Shown here: piece after piece, positions 7,113-15,887 of the stretch | Position numbering within the stretch: position 1 is the first letter of the stretch | How the letters are laid out: every line of letters starts with the position of its first letter | NCBI RefSeq assembly: GCF_000374525.1 | Contig: NZ_KB894570.1 | Coordinates: forward strand, 744,001 to 808,000 | Source of the DNA: Amorphus coralli DSM 19760 | GTDB taxonomy: Bacteria; Pseudomonadota; Alphaproteobacteria; Rhizobiales; Amorphaceae | Length of the DNA: 64,000 bases | Direction of reading: 5' to 3' | Notes under the pieces: model-generated | Databases searched by the model: none | Told to the model about the DNA's origin: nothing | The model's input: only the letters and a program-made list of their open reading frames with translations | Translations under genes and position numbers: made by a program

Positions 7113-9605
7113 TCAGGACGCCACGCTTGCGGCGTCGCCCAGGTAGGCCTCCTCGAGAAGCCGGCTGTCGCGGATCTCCGCCGGCGTGCCGCTGGACACG
7201 ATGCGGCCGGACGACAGCACGTAGGCTCGGTCGGCGATGGCCAGCGCCATCTCAGCCATCTGGTCGACCAACAGGATGGTGGCGCCCTCGTCGCGCAGCC
7301 CCGCGAGGATGGCGTAGAGCTCCTCGATCAGCGCTGGCGCCAGGCCAAGCGACGGCTCGTCCAGCAACAGCACCTCCGGCCGCGCCACCAAGCCGCGGGC
7401 GATGGCCAGCATCTGCTGCTCGCCGCCGGAGAGAAGCCCCGCCCGTTGCGCCTGGCGCTCCCTCAGGCGCGGGAAGCGGTCGAGCATGCGCTCCACCTCG
7501 GCGTCCAGATCGGCCGGCGGACGCCCATAAGCACCGAGGCGGATGTTCTGCACGACGGTAAGCTCGGGGAAGACCTGGCGGCCCTCGGGAACCAGGACGA
7601 GGCCGCGCCGGGCAATCCGGTCCGCGCTTAGATGCTCGACCGCCTCGCCCCGGAAGGCGATGCGTCCGTCCACCGGGCGGTGCAGCCCGGAAAGCGTGCG
7701 CATCAAGGTGGATTTTCCCGCCCCGTTGGCGCCGAGCACGGCAACCAGCTCGCCGCTGGCAATCGACAGGTCGAGGCCATGCAGGACCTCGCTCGCCCCG
7801 TAGGAGGCCGACAGGCCTTCCACCGCCAGCGCCACCTCGCCCGCCTTCACGAAAGCGGTGCGGGCCGGCATTGCCGAGGCCCCTTCGCCGAGATAGGCCG
7901 CCAGAACCCGCGGGTCCTGGCGCACCACGGCTGGTGGCCCCTCGGCGATCTTCGCACCGGAATCGAGCACCAGCACGTGATCGGAGATCCCCATCACCAG
8001 GCTCATGTCGTGCTCGATCAGGATGACGGTGAGCCCGGCATCGGCAAGCCGGCGCAGGAGCCTGGCGACATGCGCGGTGTCCTCATCGCCCAGGCCCGCC
8101 GCCGGTTCGTCGAGGAGCACGATCTCCGGATCGAAGGCGAGCGCCCGGGCAATCTCGACCAGGCGCTTGTCGATGTGGGCGAGTGTTCCGGTGAGGGCAC
8201 GCAGATCGCCGCGGTAGCCGACGAAGGCCAGCAGTCCCTCGGCCTTGCGCCGGCGCTCCGGTGTTTCGAGCGACGCGCCGAGATCGCGCGCCGTCACCCG
8301 ACCGCCGACCATCGCCATCAGCAAATTGTCCAGCACGCTCATATGTTCGAAGAGCTGCGTCGTCTGGTAGGTCCGGGCAACGCCAGCCCGCGCCACCTGG
8401 TGCGAGGGCTTGCCGGTGAGGTCCTCATCGCCAAGCAGTACGGTGCCGGTGTCGGGCGCGTAGAAGCCGGCGATCAGGTTGAGAGCGGTGGTCTTTCCCG
8501 CGCCATTCGGACCGATGATGCTGGTCACGCAACCCGGCTCCGCCGTGAAGCTGAGACCGCGCACCGCCTTCACCCCGCCGAAGGAGATCGACGCGTCGTC
8601 TACCACCAGCCGGTTTCCGCTGGCCGCGCGCGACGGAAGGACCGGGTCCCCCTCGTCCACCCTCGTGGCGGCTTCGGGCCGGAAGCGCCGCCACTGCGCC
8701 AGGACGCTGCCGACGATGCCCCGCGGGGCAAGACGCAGCACGACGAGCAGCAGCACGCCGACGAAGAGCAGCTGGTACTCCGCCAGCGAGGAGAAGGCCT
8801 CCGGCAAAAGCACGATGATCACCGCCCCGATGACAGGCCCAAGGATCGTGTCGGCGCCACCGATCATCACCACGAGGAGGAACAGGATCGATTCGAAGAA
8901 CGGGAAGCTTTCCGGGCTGATGAAGCCGCTCATGGTGCCGTAGACACCGCCCGCCACACCGGCGAAGACGGCCGAGAGCGCAAACGCGACGCAGCGCAGC
9001 AGGATCGGATTGAGGCCGATCGACTGGGCCGCGACCTCGGAATCGCGCAGCGCACGCAGGGCCTTGCCCCAGGGGCTCTTGCTGATCAGCGCGTAGACGA
9101 CAAGCGAGACCAGCACCAGCACCAGGACGAGGAGTGCAATCTCGCGCTGGCTGAAGCTCTCGCCGAAAAGCTGCGGCGGACGGATCCCCATGATGCCGTT
9201 CCAGCCGCCGGTCAGCCCGTCGAGCTCGGCCGCGCTCTGCTCCACGATGAAGCCGAAGGCGATGGTGATCATCGCCAGGTACGGCCCGCGGACCCGCAGG
9301 GCCGGCACCGACAGAAGGCCGCCGGCCAGACCCGACAGGACCCCCGCGATCGGCAGCGCCACCCAGAAGCTGAGGCCGTGGTCGACGGTGAGGATCGCCA
9401 CCGTGTAGGCGCCGATGGCATAGAAGGCGACGTGACCCAGCGAGATCTGCCCGGACATGCCGACCAGGATGTTGAGGCCGATGCCGACGATCGCGGTGAG
9501 GCCGACCTGCGACAGGATGTAGAGCTCGTAGCCGTTGCCGGTAAAGATCGCGGCGAGCGCCAGGGCGACCAGCAGGCCGCCTGAGAGGAGATGGATGGGT
9601 TTCAT
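7113..9605 (-). CDS. LivM-LivG-LivF fusion: ABC permease plus two ATPases in one polypeptide
   Basis: One uninterrupted 830-residue frame holds three normally separate Liv/urea-type ABC subunits. Residues 1 to about 320 are a LivM permease (NILVGMSGQISLGHVAFY, RGPYLAMITIAFGFI). Residues about 335-575 are LivG, with Walker A GPNGAGKTT and Walker B EIVLLDEPAAGL; its signature stretch reads LAHIDKRLVEIARAL instead of LSGGQ. Residues about 579-830 are LivF, with GANGAGKST, LSGGEQQMLAIARGL and VLLLDEPSLGL. The start at 9605 overlaps the livH stop as ATGA. An ATG at 7871 preceded by GAAGGGG could also allow separate LivF synthesis. There is no stop between domains. Substrate is unknown; neighbours suggest a nitrogenous compound. 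Confidence 0.9.
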   Translation of the reverse strand: MKPIHLLSGGLLVALALAAIFTGNGYELYILSQVGLTAIVGIGLNILVGMSGQISLGHVAFYAIGAYTVAILTVDHGLSFWVALPIAGVLSGLAGGLLSVPALRVRGPYLAMITIAFGFIVEQSAAELDGLTGGWNGIMGIRPPQLFGESFSQREIALLVLVLVLVSLVVYALISKSPWGKALRALRDSEVAAQSIGLNPILLRCVAFALSAVFAGVAGGVYGTMSGFISPESFPFFESILFLLVVMIGGADTILGPVIGAVIIVLLPEAFSSLAEYQLLFVGVLLLVVLRLAPRGIVGSVLAQWRRFRPEAATRVDEGDPVLPSRAASGNRLVVDDASISFGGVKAVRGLSFTAEPGCVTSIIGPNGAGKTTALNLIAGFYAPDTGTVLLGDEDLTGKPSHQVARAGVARTYQTTQLFEHMSVLDNLLMAMVGGRVTARDLGASLETPERRRKAEGLLAFVGYRGDLRALTGTLAHIDKRLVEIARALAFDPEIVLLDEPAAGLGDEDTAHVARLLRRLADAGLTVILIEHDMSLVMGISDHVLVLDSGAKIAEGPPAVVRQDPRVLAAYLGEGASAMPARTAFVKAGEVALAVEGLSASYGASEVLHGLDLSIASGELVAVLGANGAGKSTLMRTLSGLHRPVDGRIAFRGEAVEHLSADRIARRGLVLVPEGRQVFPELTVVQNIRLGAYGRPPADLDAEVERMLDRFPRLRERQAQRAGLLSGGEQQMLAIARGLVARPEVLLLDEPSLGLAPALIEELYAILAGLRDEGATILLVDQMAEMALAIADRAYVLSSGRIVSSGTPAEIRDSRLLEEAYLGDAASVAS

Positions 9606-10477
9606 ACCTTCTTGACGCCCGCACGTCCGAACAGCCCTTCGGGTCGCAGCGCGAGCGCCACGATGACCAGCGAGAAGGCCGTGATCTGGGTGTAGGTGGA
9701 GCCGAAGCTCGCTGTGATGAGCGCCTCGGCGACGCCGTAGAGCAGGCCGGCGCACATGACGCCCCAGGGGTTGGTGATGCCCCCCAGGATGGCCACGGCG
9801 AACGCCTTGATGCCGAACATCGTCCCCATGGTGGAGGAGATGGTGAAGAGCGGTGCGATCAGGATGCCGGCGACACCGGCGAAGAAGCCGGACATGGCGA
9901 AGGCAACGGAGACGGCGACACCGACATTGATGCCCATCAGCCGCGCGGCCGCCTCGTTCTGAACGACGGCAAGCATGGCGAGGCCATGGCGCGTGCGCCG
10001 GGCGAAGACGGTGAAGGCAATGGCGAGGCCGATGCCGACCAGCGGGATCAGCACCTGCTGCGGCTGCACCCTGACGCCGGCAACCGAAAAGGTGTCGGTG
10101 ATCAGCGAGGTCGGCGGCATGCCGCGCGGATCCCGCCCGAAGGTGAACAGCACGACGTTGTCGATGACGATGCCGAGCGCCACGGTGGCCATCAGCCAGG
10201 CCTCGGAGTTGCGCCGCACGAACGGTCGCACGGCGATGCGCTCGACCGCGACACCCCACAGCGCACAACCGACGAGCGCGATGGCGATGGCGATGGGCGC
10301 TGGCCAGCCCAGCGTCACCCAGAAGGTGAAGCACAGGACCGCGCCGAGCATCATGGTCGAGCCCTGCGCGAAGTTGACCGTCTTCGAGACCACGTAGGTC
10401 ACGTAGAAGCCGAGCGCGAGCAGACCGTACATGCTGCCGAGCCCAAGGCCGGTAATCAGTGCTGAAAGGAAAAGCAT
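9602..10477 (-). CDS. livH: branched-chain amino acid-type ABC permease LivH
   Basis: This is the second membrane subunit of the Liv-type importer, partner of the LivM domain in the next gene. The 291 residues begin MLFLSALITGLGLGSMYGLLALG, the standard LivH opening, and include VNFAQGSTMMLGA and the C-terminal LGGITNPWG block. I chose the ATG at 10477 because the 35 residues upstream in frame are not LivH-like and GAAAGGA lies just before the ATG. It overlaps the fusion gene by four bases and follows livK after 79 bases. Confidence 0.93.
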   Translation of the reverse strand: MLFLSALITGLGLGSMYGLLALGFYVTYVVSKTVNFAQGSTMMLGAVLCFTFWVTLGWPAPIAIAIALVGCALWGVAVERIAVRPFVRRNSEAWLMATVALGIVIDNVVLFTFGRDPRGMPPTSLITDTFSVAGVRVQPQQVLIPLVGIGLAIAFTVFARRTRHGLAMLAVVQNEAAARLMGINVGVAVSVAFAMSGFFAGVAGILIAPLFTISSTMGTMFGIKAFAVAILGGITNPWGVMCAGLLYGVAEALITASFGSTYTQITAFSLVIVALALRPEGLFGRAGVKKV

Positions 10478-10556
10478 CGGTGCTCCGCCTGACGCTTCGC
10501 GCGATGCGAAGCCTGGAGGCAGCCGGGCGACGCGCGCCGCCCGGCCGGGGTTCGCT

Positions 10557-11753
10557 TCACTCGGTCGGAACGACCTTGTCACCCTCGTAGTGGACCATGA
10601 CGTAGTCGTCCGGCCCCAGGGCGTCGTGGTTCTCCGGGGAGAAGGGCTTCTCGTAGGTCTTGATCAGACCGACATAGGTGCCCTGCAGGTCCTCCAGCGC
10701 CTCACGGATGGCATCGCCGTCCGTCGAACCGGCCTGCTCGATCGCCATGGCGACGAGGTGCATGGCGTCATAGGCGTTGGCGGTACCGACCGGCGAGAAC
10801 ACGTCCTCGGGGCCGTCGATCTCGGAATATTTTTCCTTCAGCGTCCCGAGCACCTTCTCACCGACTTCGCCCTGGTCTCCGAAGAAGGAGTAGGTCTGCA
10901 CGAAGTGAGCCTCGCCCGCGGTCGGGCCGGCGAGCTCGGGGAAGCGGCCGCCGGAGATGCCCCAGTGGGAGACTACCGGCACGTCCCAGCCCATGCGCTC
11001 ACGCGACTTCATCATCTGCGCGCCGGGAGGGGCGTTCACCACGAGGATGATGGCTTCCGCCCCGGCGTCCTTGAGACGGGTGAGCTGCGGCGTCATGTCG
11101 ACGTCGGCGCCCTCGAACTTCTCGATGCCGACGATCTCGACGGCGTCGTTCTCCTCGTCGGCCGCCACAAGGCCCTTCTCGTTGGACTCGCCCCAGGGGT
11201 TGTTGATCAGCATCAGGCCGACCTTGGTGGCGCCGAACTTGTCGTTGGCGTAGTCGAGCAGCTTGATATCAACGAGCGCATCGATGGCGGAGACCCGGAA
11301 GACGTAGTTCGGATCGGCGCCGTTGCGGGTGATGCCGGTCGCTGCGGCCCAGACCGCCATGAACGGCGTCTTTTCCTGGTTGGCCAGCGGCGCGATGGCC
11401 AGCGACACCGGGGAATCGATGCCACCGAAGAAGGCCGCGACGTCCTCGTTGAAAATCAGCTCGCGGGCGGCGATCAGCCCTTTCGGCGGCTTCGATTCAT
11501 CATCACGCTGGATGAGCTCGATCATCCGGCCATCGAGCAGGCCACCTGCCGCGTTGATCTCGTCGATGGCGATCTGCAGACCGCGCGTGATCGCTTCTCC
11601 CGACTGGGCGGATGCGCCCGAGAGAGCGGCGACATGGCCGAGCTTGATCGGATCGGCGGCAAACGCCGGTCCCGCCGGCATGGCGTAGCCGAGTGCGGCG
11701 ATGGTCATGCCGAACGCGGCCGGCAGCAGTCTGAGCCTGGAGGGTGTCTTCAT
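10557..11753 (-). CDS. livK: Liv-type ABC transporter substrate-binding protein
   Basis: This periplasmic receptor of Peripla_BP_6 type has 398 residues and a signal peptide ending near PAFAADP. The mature part starts IKLGHVAALSGASAQSG, with AIDEINAAGGLLDGR and FFGGIDSPVSLAIAPLA, all family hallmarks. It heads the operon livK-livH-livMGF-amidohydrolase-amidase, transcribed away from the TetR gene. The downstream hydrolases suggest the ligand is not simply leucine but an amide- or ring-nitrogen compound (inference). Confidence 0.93.
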   Translation of the reverse strand: MKTPSRLRLLPAAFGMTIAALGYAMPAGPAFAADPIKLGHVAALSGASAQSGEAITRGLQIAIDEINAAGGLLDGRMIELIQRDDESKPPKGLIAARELIFNEDVAAFFGGIDSPVSLAIAPLANQEKTPFMAVWAAATGITRNGADPNYVFRVSAIDALVDIKLLDYANDKFGATKVGLMLINNPWGESNEKGLVAADEENDAVEIVGIEKFEGADVDMTPQLTRLKDAGAEAIILVVNAPPGAQMMKSRERMGWDVPVVSHWGISGGRFPELAGPTAGEAHFVQTYSFFGDQGEVGEKVLGTLKEKYSEIDGPEDVFSPVGTANAYDAMHLVAMAIEQAGSTDGDAIREALEDLQGTYVGLIKTYEKPFSPENHDALGPDDYVMVHYEGDKVVPTE

Positions 11754-12057
11754 GTCGGCTCTCCCCTTGCAGATGGATGGGCACAGGCATGCATGCGCCT
11801 GCTGGACGGGGAGACATGTGCAACGGGCGGGCCAGAGCAGCGAAGAATGCGCGAAGAAAATCGGCGAGACGGCTCGTTTCCCAGGCTGTAAGCAAATTTT
11901 TACATACGTTGCCGCTCATTTGTGCTCAGGTCGGGACCATGCTTTGAAGCGCGTGCGCGGCGACGGCTTGGTCAAACAGGCACCAGATGCCTCATTTCAG
12001 GGCAGCGGCGCGGAATGCATCGCATCGACCGGACCAGCGATCGGGGGTTGGGATTTG
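11754..12057. other. divergent promoter region livK / tetR
   Basis: This 304-base gap carries the promoters of livK (leftward) and the TetR gene (rightward). The only structured element I see is the GTAA/TTAC inverted repeat at 11887-11904 in an A/T-rich patch. No convincing small gene is present. Confidence 0.6.
11887..11904. promoter_or_regulatory. TGTAA-N8-TTACA inverted repeat, candidate TetR operator
   Basis: TGTAA at 11887-11891 and TTACA at 11900-11904 frame eight A/T-rich bases between livK and the TetR gene. TetR proteins usually bind inverted repeats in the promoter shared with the divergent target. The half site resembles that of the dctP repeat at 4528-4549, though the spacer is 8 rather than 4 bases. 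Confidence 0.45.
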
Positions 12058-12726
12058 GTGACGACGAGAAAGACGAAAGCGCCACGGCGCGCGCCCCACA
12101 AGCGCGATGCCGAGGCCACGCGGCAGAGAATTCTTGACGCGGCCCGACACGCCTTCGCACAGCACGGCCTCAGCGGCGCGCGCATCGACCAGATTTCCAA
12201 GGCCTCTGAAGCCAACGTGCAGATGATCTACCGCTATTTCGGCGGCAAGGAAGAGCTGTATCTGGCGGCGCTGGAAGACACCTACGCCCGCATCCGCGCC
12301 ATGGAGCGGCAGCTCGACCTGGGCACCCTCCCCCCGGAAGACGGAATGCGCCGGCTGGTCGAGTTCACCTTCGATTACCTGCGCGACAACCCCGATTTCG
12401 TGGCCATCATCCGCAACGAGAACATGGCCTCGGGCCGGTTCGCACACGCGCTGCCGATGGTGTCCGACACGACGCTGCCGCTGCTGGAGGCCATCAACGA
12501 CCTCGTCGCCCGCGGCCGCGCCAGCGGCGTGTTCACGGTCGACATCGAGCCTGCGCAGCTCTACGTGACCATCCTGTCCCTGTGCATCACGCACCTCGCC
12601 CAACGCCACACACTGTCGGCAATGTTTCAGCGCGATCTCGGCGACGATGCCTGGCTGGCCGAGCGCCGCACGCACGCGGTCGATGTGGTGATGACCTATC
12701 TGACCGCGCCGCGGCCGACGTCGTAG
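12058..12726 (+). CDS. TetR/AcrR family transcriptional regulator
   Basis: This 222-residue regulator has the N-terminal TetR helix-turn-helix: EATRQRILDAARHAFAQHG, then ISKASEANVQMIYRYFGGKEE. The remainder is a ligand-binding domain with the TetR_C pattern around FDYLRDNPDFVAIIRNENM seen in RutR-like proteins. The GTG at 12058 follows GGGGG at a good distance; no ATG fits upstream. It diverges from livK, so it most likely controls the liv-amidohydrolase-amidase operon. RutR, a pyrimidine-responsive relative, makes a pyrimidine-type ligand plausible but unproven. Confidence 0.9.
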   Translation: MTTRKTKAPRRAPHKRDAEATRQRILDAARHAFAQHGLSGARIDQISKASEANVQMIYRYFGGKEELYLAALEDTYARIRAMERQLDLGTLPPEDGMRRLVEFTFDYLRDNPDFVAIIRNENMASGRFAHALPMVSDTTLPLLEAINDLVARGRASGVFTVDIEPAQLYVTILSLCITHLAQRHTLSAMFQRDLGDDAWLAERRTHAVDVVMTYLTAPRPTS

Positions 12727-12784
12727 CGCCCGGTTCCGGGTTACTTGTCCTGGGAACCGCTGGCGCCGGTCCGGGCGGTACCGG

Positions 12785-13906
12785 TCAGAACCGGGCCCGC
12801 GTCTCCCGTTCGCCGACGAGATCGACGATCGTTCGCGTCACGGCCTCGGTGCCCATGTCCCCGCCGAATTCCATCGGGCGAAGTCGGTTTTCCTCGAAAC
12901 CCCGGGCAACCGCCTCCTCGATCAGCAACGCGCCCGTCGCGAAGGCCTCGCCCCCGGTGCGGTCGGCCAGGTAGTCGAGCATCAGGGCACCGGACAGGAT
13001 CGCGGCGCAAGGGTTCGCCTTGTCCTGGCCGGCGATATCAGGCGCACTTCCGTGAGCGGGCTGGAACAGGCCGAGCTCATCGCCGATCTCGCCGCACGAG
13101 GCCATGCCCATTCCGCCAACCAGCGCCGCGGCGAGATCGGAGAGGATGTCGCCGAACATGTTCTCCATCACGAGGATGTCGAACTCCCACGGCCGGCGGA
13201 TCAGCTCAAGCGCCTGGGCGTCGACATAGTTGTAGCCGGTCTCGATGTCGGCAAACTCGGCTGCGACCTCATCGAAGATCTTCCGGAAGAAGGCCATCGA
13301 CGTGAACACGTTGGCCTTGTCGACGCAGGTGATGCGGCCCGGCGAGCCGCGCCGCTTGCGCTTTTCCGCCAGCCGGAAACCGAACCGGTGCAGACGCTCG
13401 GTCACGTCGCGAGAGATGCGCAGGGTCTCGAAGACCGCGCTGTCTCCAACCACTTCCGCCCGCTTGTGCACGGCGGCGGAGTAGAACAGGCCCTCGGTGG
13501 ATTCCCGCAGGATCACCAGATCGATCCCGGCGGCGCGCGGGTCGGCCAGGCGCTTCGGTGCGTTGGCATATGCCTTAACGGGGCGTACCCCGGCATAGAG
13601 GCCAAACCGGTCGCGCAGCCTGAGATGCGGCGAGATCTCCGTGCCGTCCGGCCAGCGGATGTGCGGCAGCCCGATGGCGCCCAGGAAGATGGCGTCCGCC
13701 TCGCCCGCGGCTTCCTCGCCCCCCGGCTGGATGTCGGCCCCGGTCTCCGCGTAATAGGACGCGCCGGCCGAGATGGGTACGAGGTCCAGGTCGAAGCCGC
13801 CGACGATGCCGCGGGCAGCCTCCACGACGGCGAGCGTTGCGCGGGTAACGTCGATGCCGATTCCGTCGCCTTCAATTACGGCGACCTGCGCCTTGGCCGT
13901 GGTCAC
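12785..13906 (-). CDS. isocitrate/isopropylmalate dehydrogenase family protein (tartrate-dehydrogenase-like)
   Basis: The 373-residue NAD-dependent beta-decarboxylating dehydrogenase acts on a 2-hydroxy acid with a 3-carboxylate or similar group. It has the N-terminal VAVIEGDGIGIDVT, the RESTEGLFYSA segment that sets substrate class, the catalytic lysine in CVDKANVF, and MFGDILSDLAAALVGGMG plus PAHGSAPDIAG. Start is GTG at 13906 with GAGGAAA upstream. It is third in a Gfo/Idh-GntR-dehydrogenase unit opposite a four-carbon-acid operon. It is far from leucine genes, so a role in tartrate, malate or threonate oxidation is more likely than leuB function (inference). Confidence 0.87.
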   Translation of the reverse strand: MTTAKAQVAVIEGDGIGIDVTRATLAVVEAARGIVGGFDLDLVPISAGASYYAETGADIQPGGEEAAGEADAIFLGAIGLPHIRWPDGTEISPHLRLRDRFGLYAGVRPVKAYANAPKRLADPRAAGIDLVILRESTEGLFYSAAVHKRAEVVGDSAVFETLRISRDVTERLHRFGFRLAEKRKRRGSPGRITCVDKANVFTSMAFFRKIFDEVAAEFADIETGYNYVDAQALELIRRPWEFDILVMENMFGDILSDLAAALVGGMGMASCGEIGDELGLFQPAHGSAPDIAGQDKANPCAAILSGALMLDYLADRTGGEAFATGALLIEEAVARGFEENRLRPMEFGGDMGTEAVTRTIVDLVGERETRARF

Positions 13907-13947
13907 GGGGCTTGTTTCCTCATTTATCGTTGGGATGGAAGGACGCC

Positions 13948-14652
13948 TCAGAGCGCGCTTAGTCCGTGGGTGGCGATGAGGCCGATCATCAGGTTCTTGG
14001 CCGCGACACGGTGGTCGCGATGGATTTCCCGGGCGCGGTCCGCTTCGCCCGCAGCGATCGCATCCACCAACGCCCTATGATCGGCGTTGGACTTGTAGGG
14101 CTTCGGCCGCATGTGAAGCGTGAGAAGCCGGGCCCGGTGGACCTGGTCTGAGTAGGTCGCGACGATGGATATCAGGCGCCGGTTGCCGGTCATCGCCACG
14201 AGCTTGCTGTGGAACGCGTGGTCGGCCTCGGCCCAGGCGGCCCGATCATCGTCCTTCAGAGCCGCGTCCATGTCGTCGGTGTGGCTGCGCAGCTCGGCGA
14301 TATCGTCCGCCTCCGGTCCCTTTCGGGCAACATCGTAGGCGGCCAGCGATTCCAGCTCGGTCAGGATGGAATAGATCTCCTCCATGTCCGCGACCGACAG
14401 CGGCACGATCTTGATGCCCCGCCGCGGGATGACCTCCACCAGCCCCTGGCCTTCCAGGATAATGGCCGCCTCCCGCACCGGGGTGCGCGACATGGCCAGA
14501 AGCTCCGCCAGTTCGCTCTCCAGATGCATCGACCCGGGCAGGAGCTTGTTGGAAATCACCATCTCGCGCAGCAGAACGGTCGCCTTGCGGGTCTGGGAGG
14601 GGCGCTTCTCCGCCCCCTCGTCGAGCATGGACCTGAGCCTGGTTTCGATCAT
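13948..14652 (-). CDS. GntR family regulator with FCD domain
   Basis: The 234-residue repressor-type protein has a GntR winged helix at the N-terminus (LRSMLDEGAEKRPSQTRKAT leading into HLESELAELLAMSRTPVREA, then VIPRRGIKIVPLS). A C-terminal FCD domain includes the metal-binding histidine pattern EADHAFHSKL and NADHRALVDAI. FCD proteins often sense sugar acids or carboxylates. It overlaps the Gfo/Idh gene as ATGA. It probably controls both divergent operons through the GTATAC palindrome at 15803-15814. Confidence 0.92.
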   Translation of the reverse strand: MIETRLRSMLDEGAEKRPSQTRKATVLLREMVISNKLLPGSMHLESELAELLAMSRTPVREAAIILEGQGLVEVIPRRGIKIVPLSVADMEEIYSILTELESLAAYDVARKGPEADDIAELRSHTDDMDAALKDDDRAAWAEADHAFHSKLVAMTGNRRLISIVATYSDQVHRARLLTLHMRPKPYKSNADHRALVDAIAAGEADRAREIHRDHRVAAKNLMIGLIATHGLSAL

Positions 14653-15713
14653 GGCGCATCGGGCTCCAGCGTTACGGTGCATCCCGTTTCGGCAGAGGAA
14701 TAGACGGCCTCCTCGATGCGCTGGTTGCGCAGATAGGACGGGGCATCGTTTTCGATCGGCGTGCCGTGCAGGAGATGATCGGTGACGTGCTTCTCCAGCG
14801 CGAAGACGCAGCCCCCACCGAACTCTCCCTGCCGGATATCGACCGGGATCCCTTGCCATTCCGTCGAACCCCGGGCCCTGAAGCGAACCGCGCCGTAGCC
14901 ATCGAGCGTCAGCACGCCCGCGCTGCCCTCAACGAGGCACTCGCCCATGGTCAGCCGCGTGTTGTCGGCCGGATGGTCGACGAGCCGGTTGCCATCGAAC
15001 AGCGCCCGGCGCCCGTCGCCGTAGCGGAACACGATCAGGCCGCTGTCCTCGCCCGCGATATGGGCGTTGAGCCGCCTCAGGTCCGCCCAGACCGCCTCGG
15101 GCTCCCCGAATAGGAAGCGAAACGTGTCGATCCAGTGGACCGCCGTCTCATGCACGAGGAAGCGCGGCATCTTCTGGAAGTAGGGCTGGCGCGACAGGTA
15201 GGCATCGGCCCCCTGCCCGTCCCCCGGCCTCAGCCGGAAGCTCACCTGGTAGAGCTCTCCGATCCGGCCGGAGGCGATCTCGTCGCGGATGACCCGGTAC
15301 CAGGGCTGGAACCGGAAATTCTCGTGGACCACCACCAGTGCACCCGCCTCCGCGGCAAGCGCGGTCGCGCGGCGCGCCTCTGCAGCCGTTCCGCAGAAGG
15401 GTTTCTGGCAGACGATCGTCTTCACGCCGTGCGACAGGGCCAATTGGATCAGCTCGGCATGGGTCGCGGGTGGCGATGCAATGTCGAGTATATCGGGCTG
15501 AACCTCGCGCAGCATCGCGCCGGCATCGGTGAAGACTCGCACGCCTTCGGCGGCAGGCTTCAGCCCGGCCAGCAGCGTTTCGGCCTTGGCCGCGTCCAGA
15601 TCGCACAACGCCTCGAACCGGGCATCCGGGTTCTCGATCCAGCCCGCAACATGGAAGGCCGAGAAGTAGCCGGCCCCGATGGTTGCGACCCGGATCGTGG
15701 AAGCCTCTGCCAT
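14649..15713 (-). CDS. Gfo/Idh/MocA family oxidoreductase
   Basis: A 354-residue NAD(P)-dependent sugar or polyol dehydrogenase. The Rossmann fold opens RVATIGAGYFSAFHVAGW, followed by the family VCQKPF motif (normally E-K-P) containing the catalytic lysine, VHENFRFQPWYR, and HETAVHWIDTFRFLFGEP. The ATG at 15713 follows GGGAGAGGA. It leads the leftward operon, divergent from tctC. It may oxidise a sugar or sugar-acid intermediate in the same pathway as the kinase and aldolase across the promoter. Confidence 0.88.
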   Translation of the reverse strand: MAEASTIRVATIGAGYFSAFHVAGWIENPDARFEALCDLDAAKAETLLAGLKPAAEGVRVFTDAGAMLREVQPDILDIASPPATHAELIQLALSHGVKTIVCQKPFCGTAAEARRATALAAEAGALVVVHENFRFQPWYRVIRDEIASGRIGELYQVSFRLRPGDGQGADAYLSRQPYFQKMPRFLVHETAVHWIDTFRFLFGEPEAVWADLRRLNAHIAGEDSGLIVFRYGDGRRALFDGNRLVDHPADNTRLTMGECLVEGSAGVLTLDGYGAVRFRARGSTEWQGIPVDIRQGEFGGGCVFALEKHVTDHLLHGTPIENDAPSYLRNQRIEEAVYSSAETGCTVTLEPDAP

Positions 15714-15797
15714 TGCGTCCTCTCCCTTGCGCGGCCGCGAGCCGCCCGATCGGCCGCCCCCGTCCAACTCTTGTGCTGGTAGCCCAAAACAATGGCG

Positions 15798-15830
15798 TTG
15801 ACAATGTATACGTTAATGCATACCCAATTT
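15798..15830 (+). promoter_or_regulatory. candidate GntR operator and promoter between the divergent operons
   Basis: AATGTATACGTT at 15803-15814 is an imperfect palindrome with a perfect GTATAC core and AA/TT ends, like sites bound by FCD-type GntR proteins. It overlaps a TTGACA hexamer (15798-15803), an ideal -35 for tctC transcription; no strong -10 is seen at the expected spacing. A second partial copy, GCATAC, follows at 15818-15823. The arrangement fits repression of tctC by the GntR protein at 13948. Confidence 0.5.
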
Positions 15831-15887
15831 TGGATCAGCCCCGCACTCGACGCAAGTTCGGGGCAGCCTGATGGGAGGAAATCGGGA

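Noticed and set aside
9606..10334. Upstream extension of the LivM-LivG-LivF frame
   Set aside because: The extension overlaps livH in another frame and is Arg/His-rich; ATG 9605 with ATGA coupling is the natural start.
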